Part shown: positions 15,147-22,826 of the stretch, one piece after another
Layout: every line of letters begins with the position of its first letter
How positions within the stretch are numbered: the stretch's first letter is position 1
Origin: an uncultured Chlorobiota bacterium
GTDB taxonomy: Bacteria > Bacteroidota > Bacteroidia > Bacteroidales > JAADGE01
Length of the DNA stretch: 26,439 nt
NCBI GenBank assembly: GCA_947311265.1
Contig: CAMZKQ010000270.1
Coordinates: 1-26,439 of the forward strand
Reading direction: 5' to 3'
The notes under the pieces: generated by a model
What the model was told of the DNA's origin: nothing
Database searches by the model: none
The model's input: the letters and a program-made list of their open reading frames with translations, nothing else
Translations under genes and position numbers: made by a program

Positions 15147-16415
15147 ATGAGCATAACTACAAAACGCGCTAAAAAAGTAATAGACTTAATCCAAAAAGAA
15201 GAACTAATTGCAGAAATAGGAAAAAGAATGATGCCTAAGTTTAACTTACCAAAGGCAAGACTAATCCCCTATAAAAACCCCTACAATGCCCAAGGACAAA
15301 AAGAAAGACTAGATTTCCTTAAAGAAAATCTAAGTAGTTCTATAAACTACCTTGCAGGTAAAAAGCAATTTGCCGAGCACGAACAACTAAAAGGAAATAT
15401 TGAAAACTTTATAGGCATGGCACAAATTCCAGTAGGACTTTCCGGCCCATTGCTTGTAAATGGTGCAAATGCCAACGGCGAGTTCTTTGTGCCGCTTGCT
15501 ACTACCGAGGGGGCATTAGTCGCCTCGTACAGCCGAGGCATGAAAGCCTGCCGAGAAAGTGGTGGTATTGCAACGGTCTGCGTAAACGAAGGCGTACAAC
15601 GCAGTCCATTTTTCAAGTTCAATAATGTAGTTGAAATGGGCAACTTTGTAGCTTGGGTGCTTCTTCAAACCGACGAGTTTGACAAAATTGTATCGGCAAC
15701 TAGCCGCTATGCCGAGCTGGACGATATGCGTGTAAATGTAGAAGGCAATAGTGTAATCCTTACCTTTGAATTTCTTACCGGCGATGCCGCTGGGCAAAAT
15801 ATGGTAACGATTTGCACTAGTGCGATATGCCAATATATCCTGAAAAATACAAATGTACAGCCAAAAATATGGTTCATAGAAAGTAACTATTCGGGAGATA
15901 AAAAAGCAACTGCCCTCTCTTTTTCAAACGTCAGAGGTAAAAAAGTAACCGCAGAAGTTATTTTGAAAAAAGAAATTATTGAAAATGTGCTAAAATCGAC
16001 CGCCAAGGCAATGGCAGAATATTGGCAAAGCTCAACTTTGGCAGTAGTGCAAAGTGGCTCTATAGGGGCTCAGGGGCATATTGCCAATGGGCTTACTGCC
16101 CTTTTTATTGCCTGTGGGCAAGATGCTGCTTGCGTAGCCGAATCGGCAGTAGGCATTACACGAATGCAAATTTCTGGGCATGGCGATTTATATGTTTCCT
16201 TAACGATGCCTAGCATAATTGTAGGTACTGTAGGCGGTGGCACAGGCTTACCCACCCAAAAGGAGTGCCTCGAAATTCTGGACTGTTTTGGTGCAGGAAA
16301 AGCTAGAAAGTTTGCCGAAATTTGTGCTGCAACTGCAATTGCAGGCGAAATATCTATTGCCGCAGCAATTTCAGCAGGGCATTTTGCAAGTGCGCATCAA
16401 AAGTTGGGGAGGTAA
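15147..16415 (+). CDS. Hydroxymethylglutaryl-CoA reductase (class I-like)
   Basis: HMG-CoA reductase converts HMG-CoA to mevalonate, the committing step of mevalonate-route isoprenoid synthesis. Visible motifs, numbered from ATG 15147, are the substrate-binding PVGLSGPLLVNG (about 95-106), ATTEGALVAS with catalytic E121, SNYSGDKKATA with K252/K253, CGQDAA with D326, TMPSIIVGTVGGGT (about 354-367) and C-terminal GHFASAH with H417. The TMPSI-x-VGTVGGGT block and DKK spacing resemble class I (biosynthetic, NADPH-type) enzymes. The longer TTG-initiated frame from 15117 would begin inside the terminator hairpin, so the ATG is preferred. There are no membrane helices, so it is soluble, as in prokaryotes. 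Confidence 0.93.
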   Translation: MSITTKRAKKVIDLIQKEELIAEIGKRMMPKFNLPKARLIPYKNPYNAQGQKERLDFLKENLSSSINYLAGKKQFAEHEQLKGNIENFIGMAQIPVGLSGPLLVNGANANGEFFVPLATTEGALVASYSRGMKACRESGGIATVCVNEGVQRSPFFKFNNVVEMGNFVAWVLLQTDEFDKIVSATSRYAELDDMRVNVEGNSVILTFEFLTGDAAGQNMVTICTSAICQYILKNTNVQPKIWFIESNYSGDKKATALSFSNVRGKKVTAEVILKKEIIENVLKSTAKAMAEYWQSSTLAVVQSGSIGAQGHIANGLTALFIACGQDAACVAESAVGITRMQISGHGDLYVSLTMPSIIVGTVGGGTGLPTQKECLEILDCFGAGKARKFAEICAATAIAGEISIAAAISAGHFASAHQKLGR

Positions 16416-16448
16416 AAGAAAGCGAATCATAAATTGGCAAGATAAAAC

Positions 16449-17804
16449 CTAGTGCTTTTTCTTAGGTGCGGAGCGTTTTTCTTCTTTTATTTGGTAGCGG
16501 TAAACTTCATTGCCATTGGTATCGTAAAAAATAGAAGTTAAGATGCGTTCTTTTCGTAGCCCAGAGAGCTTAAGTAAGCCAAAGTTTTTTACATTTATAA
16601 GCGAACCTTCCACACGAAGTGGGCTTACCTCCGAATCATTTTTTCGGGCAGCATGCGAGGTTAATGCCGAAACTGTAATATCGTAAATTGTAGGTTTATT
16701 TGCACTTTTTAATACGTTAATTTCGGACTGGTGCCTATCGCCAGTAAGGAAAATTACATTTCGGATTTCATTAAAATGAATATAGTCAATAATTTCTTGC
16801 CGTTCGGCAGAAAATCCATAGTTATCGTAGGTTTCGTAAAGCCCGCAGGTGGTTAAAAATTGTCCCCCGATAACAATAAATTTAAAGGTCGCATGGCTTG
16901 TGCTGAGGTTGTCTTTTAGCCATTCAAGTTGGGCTTTGCCCAATTGTGTTTTGTTGTTTTCTTTTCTGTGGTTGGGTGTTCTGTAGGTTCTGTTATCAAG
17001 CATAAAAAAATCACAATCGCCCCAAGTAAAATAACTTATCGCTCCTTTTATATCGCCTACACCCATTGAAGGGTTCGCCCAAAAAAGGTCAAAGCCATTT
17101 AAGGTCTCATTTTTATTCCAGAAACTTCGGTCGCTATCGTTGGGGCCATAATCGTGGTCGTCCAATATGGCATAGTTAGGCATGCCTGCAAGTAGTGGTT
17201 GCATTTCTGGCAAAGAACGGGTGTGTGTATAGCGATGGAGTATCCCTGTTTTGGTATTCCAATCTGGCTCTCTGAGGTAAATATTATCGCCCAGCCAGAC
17301 CATAAAATCGGGGTTTTTCTTAGGGATATTCTTGTATATTTCATAGTCGCCACCATAACCTTTGCCTGGGCGGTCATATTTTTTTTCATTAATATATGCA
17401 CCACTTCCACAGGCAAAACTAAATTCTGGCGGGTCAGTTCGCCATTGCCAAAGTGCTAAGCTCTGAAATTTTGTGGGGTAATCCAGCTGTGTTTTTTTGT
17501 TGTTTATATATAAGGTGTAGGTATATTTATTGCCTGGGAGGATTTTATCTGCTAGTAATTTGGCTGTAAAGGCTTTGCCTTTTTCGGTTTTTACTGTGTT
17601 TGTCCAGAACTGTTTTTTAGGCTCGGCTTTGCTTCGGTACTGTATTTTTACGTCGGCAGCTTGTTTGGTTTGTACCCAAAGCATGGTTTCAAACATTTCG
17701 GAGTAGCCCACCATAGGGCCCGATTGCAGGAGGCTTTTCTGCGAAAAAGAGTTTAATGCCAAGAGGCTAAATAAAAATAAGAATGAAAGTTTAGATTTTA
17801 TCAT
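16449..17804 (-). CDS. Secreted PhoD-like alkaline phosphatase / phosphodiesterase
   Basis: A 451-residue metallophosphoesterase of the PhoD family. Residues 1-21 are a signal peptide (LSFLFLFSLLALNSFSQ), an N-terminal PhoD_N-like beta domain spans about 25-115, and the catalytic domain follows. Metal-binding motifs are FACGSGAY (about 130-137), WLGDNIY (170-176), LDDHDYGPND (214-223) and FLTGDRHQSE near residue 350. It should act in the periplasm or outside the cell on phosphate mono- or diesters. The gene converges on the HMG-CoA reductase gene and lies downstream of the siaC-like gene, separated from it by a terminator. No PHO-box-like site is evident. Confidence 0.9.
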   Translation of the reverse strand: MIKSKLSFLFLFSLLALNSFSQKSLLQSGPMVGYSEMFETMLWVQTKQAADVKIQYRSKAEPKKQFWTNTVKTEKGKAFTAKLLADKILPGNKYTYTLYINNKKTQLDYPTKFQSLALWQWRTDPPEFSFACGSGAYINEKKYDRPGKGYGGDYEIYKNIPKKNPDFMVWLGDNIYLREPDWNTKTGILHRYTHTRSLPEMQPLLAGMPNYAILDDHDYGPNDSDRSFWNKNETLNGFDLFWANPSMGVGDIKGAISYFTWGDCDFFMLDNRTYRTPNHRKENNKTQLGKAQLEWLKDNLSTSHATFKFIVIGGQFLTTCGLYETYDNYGFSAERQEIIDYIHFNEIRNVIFLTGDRHQSEINVLKSANKPTIYDITVSALTSHAARKNDSEVSPLRVEGSLINVKNFGLLKLSGLRKERILTSIFYDTNGNEVYRYQIKEEKRSAPKKKH

Positions 17805-17813
17805 AGTATTATA

Positions 17814-17830
17814 TTTTTGTTTTACAAAAA
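17814..17830. repeat. Short inverted repeat in the PhoD-gene leader
   Basis: TTTTTGT-TTT-ACAAAAA is a perfect 7-bp stem with a 3-base loop, ten bases upstream of the phosphatase ATG. It may form a small hairpin near the ribosome-binding region, or reflect A+T-rich composition. Confidence 0.3.
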
Positions 17831-17882
17831 ACGAACTAATTTTAGCTTTACTATTAGTGGTATTTAATGCCTTGAGAAAGAA

Positions 17883-17914
17883 AAAACGACTGATAAATAA
17901 ATATCTGCCGTTTT
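17883..17914 (-). terminator. Terminator of the siaC-like gene
   Basis: On the minus strand AAAACGGCAGATA pairs with TATCAGTCGTTTT (13 positions, one mismatch and one G-T wobble) around a 6-base loop, and the stem runs into TTTTTT then CTTT. It lies 28 bases past the siaC-like stop. Confidence 0.7.
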
Positions 17915-17941
17915 ATTCAAAAATCAAACGTACAAGGTTTT

Positions 17942-18331
17942 TTAACTGTACTCCACAGTATATTCAATATGTTCAAACTCAACATCTACAATGTCATCAT
18001 ACTCTTCTCCTGTTTCTTGCATATCCTCATCGTCGTCTGGGAAAAACCAGCGGATAAGGACTTTATGCCCGTCGTTTACCATGTCTTCAAGCTTGTACAA
18101 GATGTCTAAGATAACTTTGGAAGATGCTGTATTGAAATAGTCCATTTTTAGGGTAAAAACGGTTTCTTCAAGTGGGTCTTCTGCATAATCGTCCAGCCAG
18201 TTCATTACTGGATCGTAAAATTCTGCAACATCGGCAGGAAATGATTTTCCTGAGATTTCAAATTTGTTATTTTCTTTATCAAGAATAATTGTCGGAGTAT
18301 CTTGATTTCCATCTTGTCTAATTGTAGTCAT
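17942..18331 (-). CDS. DUF1987 / SiaC-family regulatory phosphoprotein
   Basis: A 129-residue acidic protein of the DUF1987 (SiaC) family. In Pseudomonas, SiaC binds and activates the diguanylate cyclase SiaD when its Thr68 is dephosphorylated by SiaA, and kinase SiaB reverses this. Here the equivalent motif is YFNTASSK with Thr at position 68, flanked by FKLKMDYF-like strands (TLKMDYFNT) and the helix SKVILDILYKLEDM. The C-terminal half is very acidic (DDDEDMQETGEEYDD). No kinase, phosphatase or GGDEF gene is adjacent, so its partners must be elsewhere. It has a good promoter and its own terminator, so it is monocistronic. Confidence 0.88.
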   Translation of the reverse strand: MTTIRQDGNQDTPTIILDKENNKFEISGKSFPADVAEFYDPVMNWLDDYAEDPLEETVFTLKMDYFNTASSKVILDILYKLEDMVNDGHKVLIRWFFPDDDEDMQETGEEYDDIVDVEFEHIEYTVEYS

Positions 18332-18358
18332 AATATGTATGCTTTGAAAAACGCAAAG

Positions 18359-18400
18359 TTTAGATTACAAATCTAAAAACTTTTTCTTAATAATTACAAA
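18359..18400 (-). promoter_or_regulatory. Promoter with overlapping dyad upstream of the siaC-like gene
   Basis: On the minus strand -33 TTTG (18397-18400), a 21-base spacer and a perfect -7 TAGATTTG (18368-18375). A perfect 8-bp inverted repeat TTTAGATT-ACA-AATCTAAA (18359-18377) covers the -7 box, the right place for a repressor operator or a start-site hairpin. Confidence 0.6.
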
Positions 18401-18969
18401 CATTGTACCGACTTTGTTCGTATTTTAAACATTTTTTTTGTTTAATGCAATACTTTTAGGGTTTTACTCTTATATATCATTGATTTCCCGAGACCTAGCC
18501 GAAAACAGATGAGGTTCAATGGGTTTAAAAATATAACGAGCTTGGTCTAAAAGTAGCTCTGCGAGTGTTTTTGCCTGAATATTCAAATTTAGCAATTGAA
18601 AACCTGTTAGTTATTATACTTGTGCCGGCTAATTACTCTTTTTCTAGTTTTTATACCGGACTCTATAATATATATTGACTTAAATAATTTTTTTGTTCAT
18701 TGAGGTTATTGTTTGGCTACTTTCTGTACTCTAAATTTTGTTTTGAGTGATTAAATTTATGAATAATTAAGTTTGGTTTACTTTATAAAGTAATTAAAAC
18801 TATGCAAAGATATAATAATTTTAATAATCACCATAGTAATCGTAAATATAATTTAATATTAGAAGGTCTAATTGATTTTAAATATGAATAGTAATTATTC
18901 TTTGTGAAATTTAATACAAATTATTTATTTTGTGTAATATGTTTATTAATAGTTAAATATATCATAATT
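18401..18969. other. Gene-poor A+T-rich stretch
   Basis: About 570 bases between the siaC-like promoter and the S41 protease stop without a convincing gene. Positions 18640-18969 are very A+T-rich with no readable frame of note. The part at 18470-18613 is richer in G+C and holds one open fragment, listed separately. I see no tRNA-like cloverleaf, direct-repeat array or terminator with a T-run here. Confidence 0.5.
18470..18610 (-). pseudogene. Open fragment of about 46 codons, possible gene remnant
   Basis: Between stops at 18611-18613 and 18470-18472 the minus strand reads an open frame without ATG, including LLDQARYIFKPIEPHLFSAR near its end. The composition is coding-like and differs from the surrounding A+T-rich DNA. 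I do not recognise a family. It could be the C-terminal scrap of a lost gene, part of a structured RNA, or chance. Confidence 0.25.
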
Positions 18970-20640
18970 TTAAATATTTAAACGTAGTAATTTTGAATAT
19001 TGTTTTTGGTCATTAAGTATTTTTTCAGCTTCAATTAAATCTTTATCTACTTTGAAACTTGATATTTGTTCACCGGTTTTAAAGAAGTATCTGCGGCAAA
19101 TTTCCTTGTTTATTTCAGATTTAATAGCTTTTTTATTGGTTAGCAGTAAGTTTTTATTGTGGGATTCTAGCTTAGCTTTTACTTTTATAATATGGCTTTT
19201 AACCGCTTCATATTGCCCAGACTTTTTCAAGTGTTCTATCAGTAGGGACAGTTGTTTTTGATTTTCTGTTTGGTAAGTAAATTTATTTACATTTAAAAAA
19301 CCCTCTAGTTTAAGGTAGTTCTTGTCTGTAATAGAAAACGTTTTTGGGTCTGTAACTTTTTTAAAATCAGATTGGTATAAGGTTACAAAATCGAACAAAA
19401 GTAGTTCGGAATAGAGTTGATTGACAAAGTCTGTTTTTTTGTTATCTACAAGAATATCAGGAAGGATACCGCCACCATCTAAAACTTTCCGCCCATTGCG
19501 TGTTTTAAACTCTTGCATTAAAGAGTCAGGGATATTTCCTACAGTGCCGTCTGCATTTCTGTGCGTGTAATCCAGCTCCTGTATGCACCTGCCGCTAGGA
19601 ATATAATATTTTGCAGTAGTGATTTTTAGCTTTGTATTGTAACTCAAATCCCGAGTAACTTGTACTAGGCCCTTTCCGAAAGTCCGTTGCCCGACAATCA
19701 CGGCACGGTCTAAGTCCTGCAATGCGCCAGAAACAATTTCTGATGCTGAGGCAGAATTGCCGTTTACTAACACTACGATAGGTATATCGGTGTCTAATGG
19801 GGCTGATGTAGCATCAAAATTTTTATTCCACTGGGAAGATTTACCTCTCATGTTTACAACATTGTTGCCCTTATCCACAAATAAATTTACAATCCGTACT
19901 GCTTCTATAAGTAATCCCCCTGGGTTGCCTCGTAAATCTAGCACTAGCTTTGTCATTCCACTGTCCGATTTTAGTTTTTTAAAGGCAGAACGGACTTCGC
20001 CAGAGGCGTTAGGGCGAAAGCCGGCTAGTTTTATATAGCCGGTATTTTGGCTTGTCATTCCAAAAAATGGAACATTTTTAAGCTCTACCTTGGCACGTTT
20101 TACCTCTTTATATATCGTTTTTTTTGTACTGCCTTGTAGAATTTTTAGGGCAACAATGCTTTCTGGCTCGCCTTTTAGGTTCTCTTTTATTGCGTTTGCT
20201 TTTTCTTTTTTTACAGCATTGCCATCTATTGATAAAATAATATCCCCGGCCATTAGCCCTACTTTGTGTGCTGGCGAGTTTTCGTAAATTTCGGTAATTA
20301 GCAGTTGCCCATTCCTTTCAATAATAGTTGCTCCTATCCCGCCATACGAGCCGGTGGACATGAATGAATAATCTTCGATTTTAGATTCTGGATAATAGAC
20401 CGTATAGGGGTCCAGTTTGGCAAGCATTTGGTCAATGCTTGTTTTTACAACTTCGCCAGCCGACACGTCATCAACGTGCACTAGGCGTATATCTCGAACA
20501 ATATCATGGAATATAGTTAGGTTTTTGGTGAGGTAAAAATCGTCGTCGTCGTCTAAAATAGTGTACGAACTAAGTGTTCCTATTAATAAAATTGCAATGA
20601 AAATTAGTAGATTTTTTTTACTTTTGTATTTTGCTTTCAT
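18970..20640 (-). CDS. S41 family C-terminal processing peptidase
   Basis: A 556-residue Ctp-type serine protease with a Ser-Lys dyad. An N-terminal membrane anchor or signal (about 10-28, LLIFIAILLIGTL) places it in the periplasm. A PDZ domain spans about 90-180 (TGSYGGIGATI, then NSPAHKVGLMAGDIILSIDG). The peptidase domain includes LVLDLRGNPGGLL (232-244), S298 in NGNSASASEI and K323 in TFGKG. A helical C-terminal extension of about 170 residues follows, as in other Bacteroidota members. It probably trims or degrades envelope proteins. The gene is monocistronic and diverges from the DUF4271 gene. Confidence 0.94.
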   Translation of the reverse strand: MKAKYKSKKNLLIFIAILLIGTLSSYTILDDDDDFYLTKNLTIFHDIVRDIRLVHVDDVSAGEVVKTSIDQMLAKLDPYTVYYPESKIEDYSFMSTGSYGGIGATIIERNGQLLITEIYENSPAHKVGLMAGDIILSIDGNAVKKEKANAIKENLKGEPESIVALKILQGSTKKTIYKEVKRAKVELKNVPFFGMTSQNTGYIKLAGFRPNASGEVRSAFKKLKSDSGMTKLVLDLRGNPGGLLIEAVRIVNLFVDKGNNVVNMRGKSSQWNKNFDATSAPLDTDIPIVVLVNGNSASASEIVSGALQDLDRAVIVGQRTFGKGLVQVTRDLSYNTKLKITTAKYYIPSGRCIQELDYTHRNADGTVGNIPDSLMQEFKTRNGRKVLDGGGILPDILVDNKKTDFVNQLYSELLLFDFVTLYQSDFKKVTDPKTFSITDKNYLKLEGFLNVNKFTYQTENQKQLSLLIEHLKKSGQYEAVKSHIIKVKAKLESHNKNLLLTNKKAIKSEINKEICRRYFFKTGEQISSFKVDKDLIEAEKILNDQKQYSKLLRLNI

Positions 20641-20718
20641 TCGTTTTGTTTTACTGATAAGTGAATCCTAATAAATATACAAAAATCAAACCAATTTAAG
20701 GCTACTTTTAATTTTAAA

Positions 20719-21621
20719 ATGCCAACATTATTAATTCATTTTTTTTTGACATCAAATTTTTCAAAATATTTTCCACAACCTGCCGATAGTATTACCAACA
20801 ATAACTACTCTTGCATTTTGCTCCCTCAAAAGCAGAAAAGTGCCAAGGTGGCTAATTTCTCGTGGTATTCGGATACGATAAAAACGCCTTTGGAAGTAAA
20901 CGGCTTTAAAAACGATACTTTAACCGTAAGAAGTATGCAGGCAGCTGCCCCAATTGCCTCTAAAGGGTTGGGAAAACAGGGGGGGCTAAACTGGGAATTG
21001 CCAATAATTATACTGTTATTTATTATTGTTGCAATGATTAAGTTTTTTTATAAGACGCATATCAGCAAACTATTTACGGCTTTATTCAACCCACTAGTGG
21101 CAGAAATGCAGCAGCGAGAAAACCGTTCTAATATAGCCAAAATATTGCTTAATCTTAGTTACTATCTTGCCACGGGGCTCTTTCTTACTTACCTTTATCC
21201 GCTTACTATTGGGAGGCCGCAACAAAACTCATTTTTATTTTTTTTATTGATAAGTAGCTTAGTTGCCCTATTTCATGCCGGGCATTACAGCCTAAACTTT
21301 GCACTAGGCTTTGTTTTTAACAAAAAAAAATTAGCAAAGCAATACAACACCATAATTAGCACTTTTAATCAGGCACTAGCTATAATCTTGCTACCGATAG
21401 TTACATTCTCACTTTATGGTCCTGAATTGTTTCGGAATTATGTACTTTGGTCAGGACTTATATTAGGGCTAATATGGCTGGCTATTAGGATTTTACAAAT
21501 GAGTAAAGTTTTTTTTAAAGAAGATGTTACAATATTGCATCAAATTTTATATCTTTGCACTTTGGAAATAATGCCCTTTTTGCTAACGCTTAAGTTTCTT
21601 AAAGTGCTTATTATCAACTAA
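20719..21621 (+). CDS. DUF4271 membrane protein
   Basis: A 300-residue protein with a soluble N-terminal part (about 1-90, without a clear signal peptide) and about six hydrophobic helices from 95 to 298 (PIIILLFIIVAMIKFF, then LSYYLATGLFLTYLYPL and others). Layout and position directly upstream of a uroporphyrinogen-III synthase-like gene match the Bacteroidota DUF4271 family, whose function is unknown. The start codon at 20719 is uncertain: a later in-frame start would remove part of a hydrophilic N-terminus. The two genes are 76 bases apart with a 10-bp hairpin between. Confidence 0.8.
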   Translation: MPTLLIHFFLTSNFSKYFPQPADSITNNNYSCILLPQKQKSAKVANFSWYSDTIKTPLEVNGFKNDTLTVRSMQAAAPIASKGLGKQGGLNWELPIIILLFIIVAMIKFFYKTHISKLFTALFNPLVAEMQQRENRSNIAKILLNLSYYLATGLFLTYLYPLTIGRPQQNSFLFFLLISSLVALFHAGHYSLNFALGFVFNKKKLAKQYNTIISTFNQALAIILLPIVTFSLYGPELFRNYVLWSGLILGLIWLAIRILQMSKVFFKEDVTILHQILYLCTLEIMPFLLTLKFLKVLIIN

Positions 21622-21637
21622 TAATAGAATTAATTTT

Positions 21638-21668
21638 AAATTATTCTGAACCAATAAAAGAATAATTT
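21638..21668 (+). promoter_or_regulatory. Inverted repeat with a -7-like box between DUF4271 and hemD-like genes
   Basis: AAATTATTCT (21638-21647) pairs perfectly with AGAATAATTT (21659-21668), with an 11-base loop. A TAATTTTG (21663-21670) matching the -7 consensus lies in the downstream arm, 28 bases before the GTG start. It could be a promoter with an overlapping operator, or a processing hairpin within one transcript. No good -33 box is seen. Confidence 0.4.
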
Positions 21669-21697
21669 TGAAAAATTAACATAAAAAGCATCTAATT

Positions 21698-22435
21698 GTG
21701 AAAATTAAAAGAATTTTAGTTTCCCAACCAAAACCATCAAATGGACGTTCTCCTTATTTCGATTTGGAAGAAAAATACAACGTTAAAGTCGATTTTCGGC
21801 AATTTATCGAAGTAAAAGAAATTAATAGTAAAGAATTTAAGTCCAGTAAAGTAAATATTGCCGATGCCACAGCAATAATAATGACAAGTAAAACGGCGGT
21901 AAACAATTTTTTTCGTATCTGTAAAGAAATGAAAGTGCCTGTTTCGGAAAAGCTTAAGTATTTTTGCATGTCCGAAGCCATAGCCCTCTATTTGCAAAAG
22001 TACATTACTTACAGGAAAAGAAAAATATTCTTCGGCAGTCGTACTGTGGACGATTTGATAGTGGTGCTCGAAAAGCATAAAAAAGAAAGCTTTCTTTTGC
22101 CTTTGTCGGAATCTCACAACCCGGAGTTACCCGAAAAACTAACGGCCAATAAAATAAACTACTCAAAAGCTATTTTATACAAAACAGTAAGTAGCGATTT
22201 GTCTGATTTAGAGAATGTTGATTATGATGTTTTGGTCTTTTTTAGCCCGCTAGGGATAAATTCGTTATTAGAAAACTTCCCCAAATTTAAACAAAATGGC
22301 ACCGCCATTGCCTCTTTCGGAAACACAACTGCAAAAGCGGTAGAAAATGCAAGCCTGCGGCTTGATATTGCAGCACCAAATCCGCAAGCTCCCTCGATGA
22401 CGAAAGCTATAGAAAATTTCATTAACCAAAAATAA
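21698..22435 (+). CDS. hemD: Uroporphyrinogen-III synthase (HemD) family protein
   Basis: A 245-residue protein of the HemD fold: two alternating alpha/beta domains that close hydroxymethylbilane to uroporphyrinogen III. Supporting features are VSQPKPSNGRSPYFDLEEKY at the N-terminus, the domain crossover around residues 35-50, VLVFFSPLGINSLLENFP (about 178-195) with the typical FxSxxG pattern, and FGNTTAKAVENASL. The start is GTG at 21698-21700, with no in-frame ATG close by. Sequence conservation in this family is low and no other haem gene is adjacent, so the exact role is less certain than the fold. It is followed at once by rnpA. Confidence 0.82.
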   Translation: MKIKRILVSQPKPSNGRSPYFDLEEKYNVKVDFRQFIEVKEINSKEFKSSKVNIADATAIIMTSKTAVNNFFRICKEMKVPVSEKLKYFCMSEAIALYLQKYITYRKRKIFFGSRTVDDLIVVLEKHKKESFLLPLSESHNPELPEKLTANKINYSKAILYKTVSSDLSDLENVDYDVLVFFSPLGINSLLENFPKFKQNGTAIASFGNTTAKAVENASLRLDIAAPNPQAPSMTKAIENFINQK

Positions 22436-22445
22436 ACATACAAGC

Positions 22446-22826
22446 TTGCTCGTAAAAAGATTAAAAAGTAAAAAAGAAATTTCTCGGTTGTTTACAGCTG
22501 GGAAATTTCTCTTTGCAGGAAATCTAAAAGTGAAAATACGAGTGCTTGAAAAAAATGAAGCGGTCATTTTTTTTGGTGTTTCAGTACCTAAAAGGCTTAT
22601 AAAGAAAGCCGTTGTTCGCAACTTGCTAAAACGAAGAGTCCGAGAGGCCTTTCGCTTGGAAATTAAGCCCTTATATAAAAAACTGCTTGATAGGAATATA
22701 CCAATAAGTGTCCTGTTTATTTATTCTTCAAGTAATGCCCTGCCTTATCCGGAAATAAAAAAAGACTTAGTTTTACTGCTACAAAAAATAGAGCTTCACC
22801 TTTTTACTGCTGATGGAGAAGATTAA
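22446..22826 (+). CDS. rnpA: Ribonuclease P protein component
   Basis: RnpA binds the catalytic RNase P RNA and helps it remove 5' leaders from pre-tRNAs. The 126-residue frame shows RLKSKKEISRLFTAGK near the start, FFGVSVPKRLIKKAVVRN and LLKRRVREAFR, the RNR-type basic motif (about 55-72). No ATG is available. TTG at 22446-22448 is the likely start, 10 bases after the hemD-like stop. The 3' end overlaps the convergent RDD gene by 23 bases. No rpmH is adjacent, unlike in many bacteria. Confidence 0.93.
   Translation: MLVKRLKSKKEISRLFTAGKFLFAGNLKVKIRVLEKNEAVIFFGVSVPKRLIKKAVVRNLLKRRVREAFRLEIKPLYKKLLDRNIPISVLFIYSSSNALPYPEIKKDLVLLLQKIELHLFTADGED

Noticed and set aside
15516..15833. Minus-strand frames within the HMG-CoA reductase gene
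   Set aside because: Shadow frames of a well-supported gene; no domains.
17099..17459. Overlapping frames on both strands within the PhoD gene
   Set aside because: The PhoD frame carries metal-binding motifs across this stretch; the others are shadows.
18401..18969. tRNA or other structural RNA gene
   Set aside because: I found no cloverleaf pattern, TTC loop or anticodon arm on either strand; only scattered short dyads.
21737..22117. Minus-strand frame of 126 codons opposite hemD
   Set aside because: Phe/Tyr-rich shadow of the A+T-rich hemD-like gene, with no start context.
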